DNA of 64,000 nt from Actinomucor elegans (taxonomy: Eukaryota; Mucoromycota; Mucoromycetes; Mucorales; Mucoraceae). Position 1 is the stretch's first letter, and each line of letters begins with the position of its first letter. A program made the position numbers and the translations under genes. A model generated the notes under the pieces. That model did no database searches, was not told where the DNA came from, and worked only from the letters and a program-made list of their open reading frames with translations. The stretch lies in the NCBI GenBank assembly GCA_026027325.1, contig JAMSLZ010000008.1:1240001-1304000 (forward strand), in the 5' to 3' direction. Below are positions 47,743 to 59,850 of this stretch, in pieces.

Positions 47743-48463
47743 TCAATCATCCATCTGTACAGCTTTCACCTTCATACCGCGCGCATTCACTTAATGAACG
47801 TATCTATCCCTATAGTTCTTTTTTCGTCTACTTTACTATACCCTTACTCTGCACACTTATTAATTTATACGAGAGTTCCCTTTTTTTTCATACAGTTCAA
47901 TAAAGTCTTTTCGTTTGTAAACGTCTCTATGATGTAAACTAACATACTATGATTGGTGTTTTGTCAAGATGTTGCATTAGGCTTTCAAAATCCGACAGTT
48001 TCCCGTTTCCCATCTAATCCAACTATCCACCTTGATCATTTATATACAAAGGAGAGAAATATATATATTTATATATAAGCACGTTGACTAATAAAGCATA
48101 TTGTCTTATTGCTGCAAATGACAATCAAACTAGAGGGCTATATATGAAAGGGAACATGTCCATCTATCCCGCATTAAGCCCATCTAATTAGTAATCTCCT
48201 TTTTTAACAGCACTTCACATATGGTTTCACGCATATATACAAATCAATCCATATGCCTTAAATCTAAGATATAGACTATTCACCATATAGTTATAATAAA
48301 ACGATCATGTGCTTTACCATATAGTAGGTATACTTATAATCACCACACTACATGTTGAAGATAAACGTATCTATATACAAATGCTAGGTCCGAGACAGTT
48401 TCAGATATCAATTAGTCAAGAAAAATTATGCATAAGTTGTTTACGTACCACACTGGTAATAGC

Positions 48464-48496
48464 GGCGCTTCGGTGGGAACTAACCGAAAAAGCGCG
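48464..48496. repeat. GC-rich hairpin
   Basis: GCGCTTCGGT and ACCGAAAAAGCGC pair as GCGCTT/AAGCGC and CGGT/ACCG around a short loop, with a small bulge. It stands out from very AT-rich surroundings; a T-run follows about 45 nt later. Confidence 0.4.
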
Positions 48497-49304
48497 GCGT
48501 AAGAGAGTGCACATTTCGTCCGTTGGCTTGCTTGAAAAACTTTTTTTTTTTTTTAGAACTAGCCTACTAAGCTATAACTGGCTCATACTATTTTTTTTTT
48601 TATTTGTTATGTACTGACGTGTATTATAAGAGGCGCTTCAGATATGTTGATAGGCCGCCGACGACTAACATGAGGTATTACGAGATCAAAAAAAAACAGG
48701 ACATACAAAAGCACCGCTATAGCTTGCTAAATCGTCTAGTAACTCGGCCATGTTCTATTAGCTTACTGGATCCTTGCTTAACTTTGCTAACTTGAGATCT
48801 ATTAGTCTATATATAAAAATAACAGAAATATGCACTTTGTACTGTTGTAAGAAACCAGTATTGAATTACAAACCAAGCCTCTAAAATGTCTTTAGTATCA
48901 TTTATAAAAGTGACTAGAGATGTTCCGCTACCACTATTTTCATTGGTAGTTAGAGTTTATCGATTGAACCTTTAATTCAGCCAGAGTATGACAAAAAAAT
49001 CTGTCCAAAAGCCCAATCTCATTTTTCATGACAAAAGACTGCCAATACATCTATAATACCCTAACAAAAAGTATGTATCATTGAATTATGGGCCCAATTA
49101 CATCTGTCTTAATTGATAGCTCTTTTAATTCAATGGGTTATCATTGACAAACGAAATCTTCAGGATTTTTTTTTAATAAAAAAAAATGCAGTCATAATTC
49201 GCATATTCGACCACATTGGTATACTTGCAGTTACATTGAATTTACATTATATACTAATGAATATTGTGTTGGAAATTTTGTCTTCGTGCTTCATGTAAAA
49301 CAAC

Positions 49305-49420
49305 AAAGGTTATATGTAATCTGAACTGAATTCTATTATAAAAAGTGACTATGTCAATCCAGCCATGCTGAATGTGTAGTTTGTTTGTTGACGTAAATGA
49401 AAGATCTACTAGATCTACTT
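49305..49420 (+). repeat. Dispersed repeat B, copy 2
   Basis: Blocks match 21405-21520: GTTATATGTAATCTGAACT, GAATTCTATTATAAAAAG, GACTATGTCAATCCAGCCA, TGCTGAATGTGTAGTTTGTT, then GTAAATGAAAGA and AGATCT. Confidence 0.6.
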
Positions 49421-49611
49421 CAAACTTAAATAATCTGCCTCATTTATTCGAACTTTTATTTAATTAGAAACATTAGAAAAAAAAATCGCTTGACACAAAG
49501 ATGGTTTTTTCGCGACCCAATGCCTTCAAATGATGTATTAAAAAACTTTTCTCAACTGTTGAATGTGCTTCATACCATCTAGTCATTAATAATATACAAA
49601 TTTTATTTTAT

Positions 49612-50994
49612 CTACCATGTTACATCCTTCTTTTCTAATTTGGCATCATGCAGAATACCGCCAGGAACTCGTGGAGGTGGAGTATAGACCTCTTTAGGAT
49701 CGCGAGGTTGAACCAAATGGGGCTGATCTTCGTCTCGTTTGATTTCTGAAAAGTGTTGAACTTTGATCGCAGATTCATTGACTAATGGTGCATTGGCTAT
49801 CTGTGCACGACGCTATAAACCAGTAATTAGATGAGCGATTCTAATCTCACAAATGAACTACAACTTACTGTCTTGGATGCTTTCCCGATACCCATTTGTG
49901 GTAAACCACGATTAAGGCCTTCTAACAATACGCATGCCTTACATAGTTCGTTTGAAGACATGTATCCACAACGTTCGCATGTCTTTTGAGTAGGCATTTT
50001 CGTGCCTGATTTAATCTCGAAAGCCTCACCCGATTTGATGATATCTACATGCAAGTTTCAGTATCGAATTGCTTTTTTTTGGGTATCATATTAAATACTT
50101 TACCCACAATAGCAGAAGGTCGAATAGCTTCCAAATCTTTCAAAAATGTACGAGCATGGCCACGATAGGCATTAGGGGAATAGATACATTCAGTAGAAAA
50201 GTAATCCAGCTTTTTGAAATAAGCATACATGACAATCTCTTTTTCATATGTGTACTTGAATGGCTTTGATCTTCTGATATTACTTTCACCTTGAGTCACG
50301 ATTTCAGTACATCTACCTAGTCTAGCAATATCACCACGGAAAACTACTCATATTTTAAACATCTTGTTTTGTGCGCACAACAGTCAACTTACTGTTCATC
50401 AAAATTGTTTCAGCAATATCATCGGCATTATGACCTGTGACAATATGGTTGACTCCCAACATGACAGATCCTCGATCCAAAGCTTGACGTCTAAACACAC
50501 CGCAGTAGGTACAGTTGTTTTTTCTTCCAACTTCACTCACAATCTCATCCATGCTCCAGCCGTAAAGTTCACGATAAGATACAATCTTTAAAGGAAGCTC
50601 ATATTGCTGTTGGTTACGCTTGACAGTCTCTAGTGAATCATCTCTGTAGCCTGTGATACCTTCATCCACTGATAATAAGTAAAGATCTAGGCCGTAATCG
50701 TAGCGATCGTTCAAGGTTTTCATGACATGTGCAAGTACAGTGGAATCTAAACAAGCTGGTCAGCTTTTTTTTTTCCAACCCATTTACGGGCTTATGTGAG
50801 CAAATTGTACCTTTTCCTCCACTAGCACCAATAGCTACTCTTTCACCTCGTTGAAAAAGATTAGTATCGACAATAGTGTGATGAATCTCGGTTTCAAAAA
50901 CGTAAAAAAAGCATTCTTGACAAATTTGCTGTCCTGTCTTGGGTCGCTTTAATACAGCTCGCTTTTTGGTACAAAGTACACACAGCTTGACCAT
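49612..50994 (-). CDS. NCS6: Cytoplasmic tRNA 2-thiolation protein 1
   Basis: Activates the wobble uridine (U34) of Lys, Glu and Gln tRNAs for thiolation, as the Ncs6-Ncs2 (Ctu1-Ctu2) complex with sulfur from Urm1. Reading on the minus strand: N-terminal zinc ribbon [15 protein letters not shown] with CQEC, then the PP-loop ATPase motif [15 protein letters not shown]. That motif is split by an intron after the SGGK codons. Next come [32 protein letters not shown] (CxxC), [24 protein letters not shown], then [19 protein letters not shown] and [13 protein letters not shown]. The C-terminal zinc finger is [16 protein letters not shown], then [13 protein letters not shown]. The last exon ends EKKDVTW. 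About five introns. All active-site Cys residues are present. Confidence 0.96.
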
Positions 50995-51655
50995 GTTAAT
51001 GTAGGTAGAGTAATGAACGATTGATATTTTTTTTTTTCGCTTGGCCTCTTTTTCTTGAGACGGCTGTGACTGTTGCTTATCCCTTCATTTTTTAATAAGG
51101 GAATCAATTTGTGCTGACACTGATTGGCTGTCTGTCATTAAATAATTAAACAGCAGCAGGAGCTCGAGAGTGCGGTTGTTACAGAATCTATTTGTTGTTT
51201 AATACTTTTGATATAAAAACAACTCTGATAGCTATAGACTTTTTTTAACAATATTTTTATGAAATTGAATTGCACACGAAATGGTGTGATGATCTTATTG
51301 ATTTAATCTTTAAGGACTATGAACCTTTTTGATTTATATGCGATTCTGGGAATTTTCGTTTTATGCTCAAAATTCGCTATTTTTATATGAAAAGGATTTA
51401 TATATAAGCTATGTATACATAGCGTTAATATGATCTTATTTCATCTTGAAAGAATATGCTTTTAGAACATTGTCCCAACCAAAAACATGCGATCAAAATT
51501 TTGCAAAAATATAGGTTCCAAAAGGGCATACCCATTAAAAAATAATAGATTTTTAGAGCAGTCATTTAACTAATACGGGATCCTGAAATAAATGCAAAAC
51601 AAGGACAGACTGTGTAGTACGCGCATTTTTGTTCGCTTATACACCAATTCAACAT
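50995..51655. promoter_or_regulatory. Divergent promoter region
   Basis: Lies between the starts of NCS6 (-) and the large helical protein (+). Contains a CCAAT-type box (TGATTGGCTG, about 51120) and AT-rich runs. No other feature is clear. Confidence 0.4.
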
Positions 51656-54600
51656 ATGGATCTTAGTAGCTTACTGAATAATCAAAAAGAAATTAGTTTA
51701 TCATTGACAGATCTCGAGCAACTGCTCTCGAAATGCGACAGTGAGGCTACATTAGACAGGATTCGAACAACCACCGCGTACGCATACCCTTCAAATGAGC
51801 GCGAAACATTTAGATATTTTGACACATTTATCCAAGTCATCCTATCCATTGATCAAGACGAGGATCTTTACAATAAACAGTACTCGAAATCCATAATCAT
51901 TGACGCACTACGAAATTGTATTAATGGCCTACTAAAGCAAAATGGTCTTGCTTGGCTATTACAGTTTTCTCGGCAGTTCACAACCAAGACGTGGATAGAA
52001 TTGCGCAATAACTTGACTATTCTTGTATACCTCTATGGACTTGTATTAGCGCTTTTGAATAAACCTGATATCAGTAATGATCCAGCCGAGTGGATTCAAA
52101 GTATTCTTCCATTTATCAGGTCCAACTCACCTGTAGTGATGGCCCATCTTTGGTTGAACTGCTGCTGCTCATTAGCGGAAGAAGAAGAAAATCCAGTATT
52201 AAATCAAACGATCGCAAAGGCAGCCTATCTCAAAGCATTAGAGATCGGGTTTAATCAACCAAATCATCTATCTTTAGAACAGGCAACGTCCCTACCAGCT
52301 ATGGAAAACGAATTGAACCAGCATAAAGTGCCCAGTTTCATGGATATGCTTACCATATTGAAGGAAGCCAATACTGTATTATTAGCTTCTAGTGTAGATC
52401 AGCAACTGGGAAACGCGCTAGCAAGACCACCATTTTCAAAGGATGAATTGACAGTGGGATATATGTGTTTGGAAGCCGCATGCGAAAAAAAGCCTACTCG
52501 ATTCATATCTACAACAAAAGTATACAACAACTTTAAATGTAATTTGGCCAAGATTAATAGTATATGTAAGTGTTTATGAAAAAAAAAAGTACGTATGGCA
52601 AGGAAACTAAAAAGAAGAGATTTACTATAGCATCACCAAGAAACGATACTATATCTAACCCTCTATTTAATCAACAACTACTTGCACAAACACCTTCAGA
52701 CATATACGATCAGACAGAAGCTATCCGTCAGGGCACTCGTTTTTGGGTGCAAAAAATGAGTGAATTGACACCACAAGACTTTGATATGCATTTAAAGAAT
52801 GTGATAGAAGAGCATTATCCAACCGAACGGAAGACGGTGCTTGACCTCGTATTGGCAGATTGGACAGCTAGAGACCGATTCCATCGCCACATGGATCTAG
52901 TAGTCCATACTCTTTTATCACAGCTTTCAAAAACCAAAAAATACAACAAGCGTACAGCACCATATTATGCTTTTACACAGCAATTCAATATACCAGATGA
53001 AAATTATCAACGATACCAACTACAGCAGCAGCAGCGGCAGACAAATGTTTCTATGCTGAATACAAGTTCTTCATCATACCAAGTGAAATCGGGTGCCTAT
53101 ATTGACCTTTCGCGTTTCAGCAATTGTTCCGATATGGTGCTTATGCATGGATGCTCTGCATTGCTTCAAAGTATGACATTATTTCCTCAAGGAAGCGCTA
53201 ATGTAGAGGAATGGGTGGCCGATTGTTTGAAATTCTCTTGTTCTGAAATTATCCAACAGTATACGTTCTGGCTAGTCACTGGACTTGAGAAAGAATCATC
53301 CTTACGCTATTCTCAATATATGCAAGTACTTCTCAAGAATTGTATTTCGTCGTCTTCGTACGTGGTACCGATCCTTCTCAAATCATTTAGTCAAACTTCA
53401 CTGACATGGCTTCTCAAGAAAAATCCCCAGTCTGCTTCGATCATATTGCACTACTTTGATGATGGACAGCAAGTTTCAAAAGATTTACTGGTGGTTGAAT
53501 TACTCAAATCCAAAGAAAAAGACTACATCAATATGTTGATGAATTATCTACGAGAGAACATGTCATGCACTGACCCAACACTGCCAAGATCAAGAGCCTG
53601 GTTTAGAAACCATTTCCTGGCCAATATCTTATCGTTGGTAGGAGAAGATACGCATGGCCAAAGCGTAGCCTCTTGTATATTTCGACAGCTTCTTAAAACA
53701 CGGGATGACTTTGAATGGTATTTCGGTACGCCGTTAGTGCCTGCACAGCAAATCACATTCAAGACTTTGCATCTAACCAATGCGCACGATATTTATGCGG
53801 TCAAAAATACTGGATTGGCAGCTATGTTAGAAGCAATAGCGCGTATGAAAGACAATGGCACAAAAGAACGACTGATCAATGATTGGTTTGATCTATGGAC
53901 CAGTACCAACAACAATGAGTACAAGTTCACAGTGCCCGTAGGCTGGATTTTGCAATGTGCTGGTTTATATGATCAAGCTCCTGTCGTTGTAAAACTTATG
54001 ATAAAACGATTCATTCATATTGGTATTAGTCATCAACAACAGCAAACGCCAGAGCAAGACATTATGCGATTGGTCCCAGAGAGAAACTTTTTAGACCGAG
54101 TGATGGACCTAATCCTACTGTCAGACACGCCAGAACCTGATCGCCTGTTTGAATTTGTACTAAGTCTTTCTTGTGAACAATACGGCGTTTTAAACACTTT
54201 CCAAGATATCAATAGAGCCATCATTAGTACAATGATCGAGTTAGATTCAGAACTAAACTTGGAGAACTTGGCATTATCCTCTACAAATCAAATGCCACCG
54301 CCGCCACCAAAACCAAAGATTTACAAGCGAAGAAAGGACGGTAAATATCACAAAAAGTCTCGACGCCAACAAGCCGCAATGATTCGTAAGCATGAAGAAG
54401 AGCTTGAAAAATATCTAAAAGAATCCAGTGAAAATGTAATTAAAATCAACAATACCATGAAGGCTCTCACCACTCTCACTCAACGCATATTCAATTTCCT
54501 TGCACTTTTGTTTAACAATACATGTTCTCCCTCTACTGTAGAATCCACTAGCAATATTTTACCTCTCAAGGAACGTATGCAATTGGAATTGACAAGCACA

Positions 54601-54768
54601 TTACTATTGTACTATCCATTGGCAAAGCTTGTGAAGTTGATTCGTGAGCCAGAGGACTTGTTGGATGATATACAAACAGTAATCGACCTGTGCTTAGAAC
54701 GTTTGAAAAACCATCCTACCAACAAAGAGTTACATGGACAAGCTCAAAAAGTACTATCCAACATATAG
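51656..54768 (+). CDS. Large helical protein of unknown function
   Basis: Two exons, 51656-52565 and 52631-54768, give 1015 residues. The 65-nt intron (GTAAGT...CTATAG) joins KINS to SPRNDTISNPLF; without it the two halves would look like separate genes. The start MDLSSLLNNQKE is used because the in-frame ATG nine codons earlier precedes atypical residues. The protein looks almost wholly alpha-helical with scattered Leu-rich repeats, suggesting an alpha-solenoid scaffold. Segments include EWVADCLKFSCSEII, QVLLKNCISSSSYVVPILL and AWFRNHFLANILSLVGED. A strongly basic stretch (KPKIYKRRKDGKYHKKSRRQ) follows a Pro run PPPPPKP. No signal peptide or membrane segment is seen. I cannot name the family; a subunit of a large nuclear complex is one possibility. 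Confidence 0.85.
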
Positions 54769-55520
54769 TCCTTGTACTGAATACAGTTGCAATCCCATCT
54801 TATTATTATTATTGAGAAACAGAACTTTGTTTTAACGTACAAAATGTAAATAAATATGTCTCATAAAAGTACCATCGAATATATAGTTTTTTGGTAAGAA
54901 AATGATGTTGTGTTGATGAGTAAGTAACGTGCTATAAGGATATTGATGATCCACGAATGCTATATAGATTTGGCAGATACTACTGTTAAACAAAGATTTT
55001 AATGGATGCAGTCATCTTATCCCGAGTATTGAGCGCCTATTAGCTATGCTTTGATATTGAAGATACTATCGTTCCTCACATGCTGGACTTTAATAAGGCA
55101 CCCTTCCAATAGCAAATCCGTTTTTGCGCAACTTCTATCATTTTTTTTTTTCTTGTGGAGCATATAGGCGACATTTACGAAGACAGGGTTGATTCGTAAT
55201 TTAAAAGTATTCTTGACTTAGAAGGGAGCAAATGAAGGGCTCTATCCAAAGCAAAATATAAATTAATTACGTAGTCTACTGCTGGTATACCTACACACTA
55301 TATATAGGCTCCAGAAATACGTGATGACTATTAGTTCACATAGCTTCTTTTTTTTTTTCTGTCGATAAACAAGCATAAGTAAAGTTCAAGCTGGATATGC
55401 ATAATATAATAAAAAAAACTGCTTTTATTAAAAATAATGGTAGTGTATGTACAAAGATAAAATATATTGTTTTGTGGTATAGAGTGGAAATAAATAAATG
55501 GCTGTTGTTATGTATTATGA
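54769..55520. other. 3' spacer between convergent genes
   Basis: Nothing gene-like beyond terminator-type AT-rich sequence and a T-run near 55141-55150 and another near 55348. Confidence 0.55.
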
Positions 55521-57149
55521 CTAGAATACGCATTCAGGATCATGGTGTTTTAACAAGTTGGAGGCTTTTGACTTATCATTCTCCATTTCACCATAAACAA
55601 CGTCAGTAGCCAGACCAGAAGCAGTCATCAAGTTGGCAGCAACGCCTTCTAATCCCTTATTCTCGTGCTTCAATACATTAATAGCATGGCCAACAATAAG
55701 CAATCCAGGTGGACGGCTTCCACCACAGCTTTCCAAAATTTGTACAATATTCGACAGTTTACCCCAGATAACACGCTGATCTTTGCAGCTCGCTCTTTCT
55801 ACGATAGCACAAGGAATATCTTCAGGATACTGTTGAGTAGTCATCAAGTCTTTTGTCAAGGCTTCCAAACGATGAATGGCCATCAAAAACACGTCCGTCC
55901 TATGCTTATCAAATGTAGGCAGAGGGGCAGAAGAGTTGCGAGCACCCGTACCTGTAGTGACCAAGAACTGAGAAGCAACTGAACGATGAGTCAAGGGAAT
56001 ACCAGCCAATAATCCAGCAGCAACCGTAGAAGAGATACCAGGAATGACACGAGGAACAATACCATGTTTACGGAAAAACAAGACTTCTTCACCACCACGG
56101 CCAAACAAGTAAGGATCACCTTGCTTGAGGCGCACCACTTTTTTACCTTGCTTGATAGCTTTGAGTGCCATATCATTGAACTCCTCTTGTGCAGCATCCG
56201 CATTACCGGGAAACTTGCGTGCAATCTTCAAATCACATTCGACCAAAGCAACTACTTCCGCTGGTACGATCTTGTCCGATAAAACTAAATCCGCTTCTTT
56301 AATAGCACGGTGAGCGGCCAAAGTTAAAAGCTCGGGATCACCTGTTCCAGATCCTACCAAGGCAATACTACCCAATTGAGCTGGTTTGTGTTGCATCAAA
56401 TCAAGGGTGTTTGTGACAGGCGACCCAGCGACTGAGTTTGCTTCCAAGCTTTCATAGCCTTCATCGTGATGATAAGACTCTAATAACTCCTCCATATCCT
56501 TATCAGACAATTGAGCTAAACGATCCATGCTCCAGTATTCACAGATTTGAGCCAACCATTTCATACGTCTTGCACTGGAAGCGGAGCTAGGATCCGAGGC
56601 ACGGACACGTTTGCGTAAAATACCTACCCGGTTAATGGCATCACCCAATTGAGGCGGTAAACTGGAAGTAATATGACGGCGGATACGGTTGGATAGTTTT
56701 GAGGCTTGTCCGTTGGTGGATACAGCAATTTGAAGCGATTGATCTCGGTAGGTTGAAGTCATAAAGAAATCACAGAGATCGCTATGGTCAGTGACGTTGA
56801 CAGGGATTCTCTGTTGGCGGAACTGCTGAACGACCGTTTCTATAGGTATATCCAGGTGCGTGTTACAAATGAATCCCAAATCAAAGTGACAGGTGTTTAA
56901 AATGTCGGGAGTATATTGATTAGCGAGCAAAATCACCTGTTGATGCTCTACGCGGTATTGTAGTTCAGAACACATGAGTTCTCGGTTTGCTATCAAGTAA
57001 ACAGTTGAGTCTGCTTCGAGACAAGACAAAACTCGACTTGCAGCAATGGCATTGTCACCAATGACAAGTATGTTTCGGTTTTTACTTTGGAATGCCAACA
57101 TGAGTGAAGCACCACCTTGTGGAATAGGTATTCTCGGTTGAATAGACAT
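55521..57149 (-). CDS. MET1: Uroporphyrinogen-III C-methyltransferase (siroheme synthesis)
   Basis: Methylates uroporphyrinogen III to precorrin-2, making siroheme for sulfite reductase in sulfate assimilation. Single exon, 542 residues, close to yeast Met1. The N-terminal ~200 residues resemble the Met8/CysG-N fold: RNILVIGDNAIAASRVL, then VNVTDHSDLCDFFMTSTYRD and IAVSTNGQASKLSNRIRR. The nucleotide-binding glycine motif is GDNAIAASR rather than GGGxVAxRK, so dehydrogenase activity is doubtful. The methyltransferase domain has GSIALVGSGTGDPELLTLAA, VVRLKQGDPYLFGRGGEE and IPGISSTVAAGLLAGIPLTHR, all SUMT signatures. C-terminus ends DPECVF. Upstream on the minus strand a TATA stretch (about 57214-57226) and CCAATCAG (about 57312) are visible. 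Confidence 0.95.
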   Translation of the reverse strand: MSIQPRIPIPQGGASLMLAFQSKNRNILVIGDNAIAASRVLSCLEADSTVYLIANRELMCSELQYRVEHQQVILLANQYTPDILNTCHFDLGFICNTHLDIPIETVVQQFRQQRIPVNVTDHSDLCDFFMTSTYRDQSLQIAVSTNGQASKLSNRIRRHITSSLPPQLGDAINRVGILRKRVRASDPSSASSARRMKWLAQICEYWSMDRLAQLSDKDMEELLESYHHDEGYESLEANSVAGSPVTNTLDLMQHKPAQLGSIALVGSGTGDPELLTLAAHRAIKEADLVLSDKIVPAEVVALVECDLKIARKFPGNADAAQEEFNDMALKAIKQGKKVVRLKQGDPYLFGRGGEEVLFFRKHGIVPRVIPGISSTVAAGLLAGIPLTHRSVASQFLVTTGTGARNSSAPLPTFDKHRTDVFLMAIHRLEALTKDLMTTQQYPEDIPCAIVERASCKDQRVIWGKLSNIVQILESCGGSRPPGLLIVGHAINVLKHENKGLEGVAANLMTASGLATDVVYGEMENDKSKASNLLKHHDPECVF

Positions 57150-57611
57150 TAATGTAAGTTAAAGAGTAGGGAAGAGAGAAAGAGAGAGAGAGATTTTGAT
57201 AGGAAGTACAAGGATTATATATATACTCAGTTCTCTTTATATATCAAAAGAATGCGCAAATCAGAATACCAAGTGATGAGGCCACTTAAATGTTGAATCA
57301 CTAACGACGCTTCTGATTGGCTGAAAGTTACGCAAATCTATGGCGTGCCCAGATTCATAATGCTATCATTTATCAATCTATCGCGTCATGAGGTTGGTCT
57401 TATCGAGTATCAAGGCAACCCAACAACGTATGAAAAAAAAAATGAGTTGCTTTTGTTTGTTAAACTGATTAGGAAATTAACTTTGCTTTACTTGACTATC
57501 AGTTTATCTATTGTTTGTTAAAACTGATAAAGTCTTTCAAGACGATTTGATTGGATGGATTTGCATTTCAAATAGATTTTTATTATAATTCTTATTGCAA
57601 TTGCGTTGAAA
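57150..57611. promoter_or_regulatory. MET1 promoter
   Basis: Holds a TATATATATAAT element about 65-75 nt from the MET1 start, a GAGA run next to the start, and CCAATCAG about 165 nt out. The far end is 3' sequence of the acyltransferase gene. Confidence 0.5.
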
Positions 57612-59018
57612 TCAAAAACTAAGCATCTTTTTTACTATCAACAGATAGGGAATCAAAAAGATCCAAATCTGAGTCAAACCCAATACAGAGTTATTCATTT
57701 TTACAGGAATATCAACCACCCTCGTCTCGTCAACCAATAGATCTTGTCCGGTTGTAACTGGGAAAGCACCATATTTATAAAAATGTCCCATCAACTGATC
57801 CTTTTCAACCCATCTTTCCAGATTCCATTGATTGAACTCTTGCTCTGATAGCTTTGCAATGGAATCGAGTTTGAAACGACGAACATGCACATGTATCTCT
57901 TGAGGATAATGATTGAAGAAAAAGACACTTTGGATAGTGTACACTTTTTCGGGTATATCGGTAGCATTTACGCCCGAATATCCAATGGTAAAATCATACA
58001 TATATTCTACGCTATCGTCCAATATGGTTGTACAAAGTCTTAATCCAGTTGATCTCGGTAATAGCGTGTATCTGTTATCTTTCTTTTGCATATGTTAGTA
58101 CAACCACTCTAATCACTCGAGATAAGTACCATATCGTTTTTCTCTGCAAATTCCTTTGATCTTTTACGAGTACATTCGGATACCACTTGTATTCATTAGA
58201 CCTCTCTTTTTTTTTATCAATACAAAAATTGTTATCTTACCAGTTCCTTCGGGAAACAAGACAAGCCACATAGGCTGATCACTTCTCTTTGATCTTTCCA
58301 AATTGCTTACAATAGTATCTTTGTCCATAGCCAGCTTTCTTTTCAAGAATATAAAATCGAAGAACTGCATACCCTTCATACACCAAAAAAAAAAAGATTA
58401 GTTACAAGTTTCCATCGTATTGCTGGTAGTTTACCCTATACAATCAATTAATACTACTAATTTAAAAGCTAATTCATAGCAACTTACAATCCGTATACAG
58501 GTAGGTTTTTCAAACTTGATTTCAGTATGATTTTCACTACACCGTGTGCTTTAGCTAAATAAGCAATACACCAAATATAAATCCAGTCTGCATATATCTG
58601 GTGCAATGTAAAAATACATCAGGTTACTTTGAATTACTAACAGAACCTGTATTTTATTTTCATTTTTTACCTGGTGGTTGGCGGTAACGATCATTCGTTT
58701 TGGGAACTTCAAGCTTACCACATCGTTTGATTTCTGTACAATATCTTCCATAGGGCCACAGTTTGGATCAAAAGTCATGATAACTCGTGCAGGCGCAAAC
58801 CACTGAACAAGTGCAACCAAGTTCTGAGACCACATGCGCATCGTATATGAAATAAACCCACGATATAGCTTAAAGGAAAACGGATATATGAAAACAGAGA
58901 AAAGTTGTGTTAACACTACAGTGGTTGACTGGAAAAATAAGCCAAAGTTGACGAACAGAATCTGAAACATTGTTCGTGGGGACGTCCATGAAGTCCTTGA
59001 AGTCAATGAGCTTGCCAT
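57612..59018 (-). CDS. Lysophospholipid acyltransferase (LCLAT/AGPAT type)
   Basis: Adds an acyl chain to lysophospholipids, probably in the ER. Exons 59018-58671, 58597-58488, about 58373-58241, 58185-58130, 58082-57612; about 372 residues. Motifs: VTANHQIYADWIYIW (NHxxxxD variant, NHQ..D), KIILKSSLKNLPVYGL, GMQFFDFIFLKRK, LVLFPEGTVVSECTRKR (the EGT block) and LLPRSTGLRL (Pro-rich block III). Hydrophobic segments lie at both ends (FQILFVNFGLFFQSTTVV; LTQIWIFLIPYLLIVKK). The second intron cannot be placed canonically. The donor GTAAGT leaves phase 2 after VYG, while the conserved GMQFF resumes in phase 0, so one base is missing for a GT-AG reading. This may be a non-canonical site, an error, or a mutation. 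Confidence 0.85.
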
Positions 59019-59754
59019 GAATTGATTACTACAAGAATGAAAGTAAATAGAGAAAAAAAAAGGTTATATGTAAGCTCCAAAAGCTCTAAAAAAAGAAATA
59101 AACGGAGAGCGTGCTGCTCCTGCCGGAAAAGCGCATTAAGTCCTGTATTATTTAAACTACGCAATGCAAGACAATCTTCCACCGTCTAAATAGCATTATT
59201 ATACAATAAGTAGCTTTGAAGTATTGTAAAAAAAAGCCGTAAGCATGTATATAAATATAATATACCAAGTAAAGTATAGAACCAAAAAAAACACACAACA
59301 TGGCACCAGCAGCATCAGTAGTAGTAGTGGATGTATTGACATTTTGGTTTCATTGGTTAACTGGGAATGAACATGGAATCCACCACTCACACTACCATGG
59401 CATCCTCGACAAAACCTACTAAAGGACTATTTTACACCAATAGAGGATAGCAATAAAGCGTTAAAATGCGGAAAATCTATAGATTTCAATATTCTATTTA
59501 TAATAAGTAAGCTTTTATAAATTGCAAGAAAATGAAAGTGCTAAAAAAAAAGCTTTGATTTCATATTATTTTTGCTCACTAAAGCAATCATACTTTACTT
59601 TTTAACTTTCTGTAAAACGTATGCCATTCGAAATAAAGTAAAATCATCTACAATCCAAATTTGAAAAAAAAATCCCCAAGCTATTGAGTTTATCATCAAT
59701 AATGTAATTTCGTATAATTTTTTTAAAATTGTAGCTCAGGAAATTAGCCATAGA

Positions 59755-59850
59755 GCCATTATTTGAATGATAGATCGCTCACTTGATCTCGATCCCATGT
59801 CGCATCTGAGTAGTCCTTGCTCATAATGAACTGTTTCCTCTGGTATTTAG
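59755..59850 (+). repeat. ~170-nt repeat, single copy
   Basis: TAGATCGCTCACTTGATCTC, then CATGTCGCATCTGAGTAGTC and GCTCATAATGAACTG match the forward units. Confidence 0.55.

Larger units (their letters stand above)
47743..49611. other. AT-rich spacer
   Basis: No supported gene. A GC-rich hairpin lies at about 48464-48496 and a copy of dispersed repeat B at 49305-49420. The frames at 48309-48617 and 49113-49298 lack motifs. Confidence 0.55.

Noticed and set aside
59199..59390. Minus-strand 63-codon hydrophobic frame
   Set aside because: No motif, and T-rich codons give chance hydrophobic runs in this AT-rich DNA.
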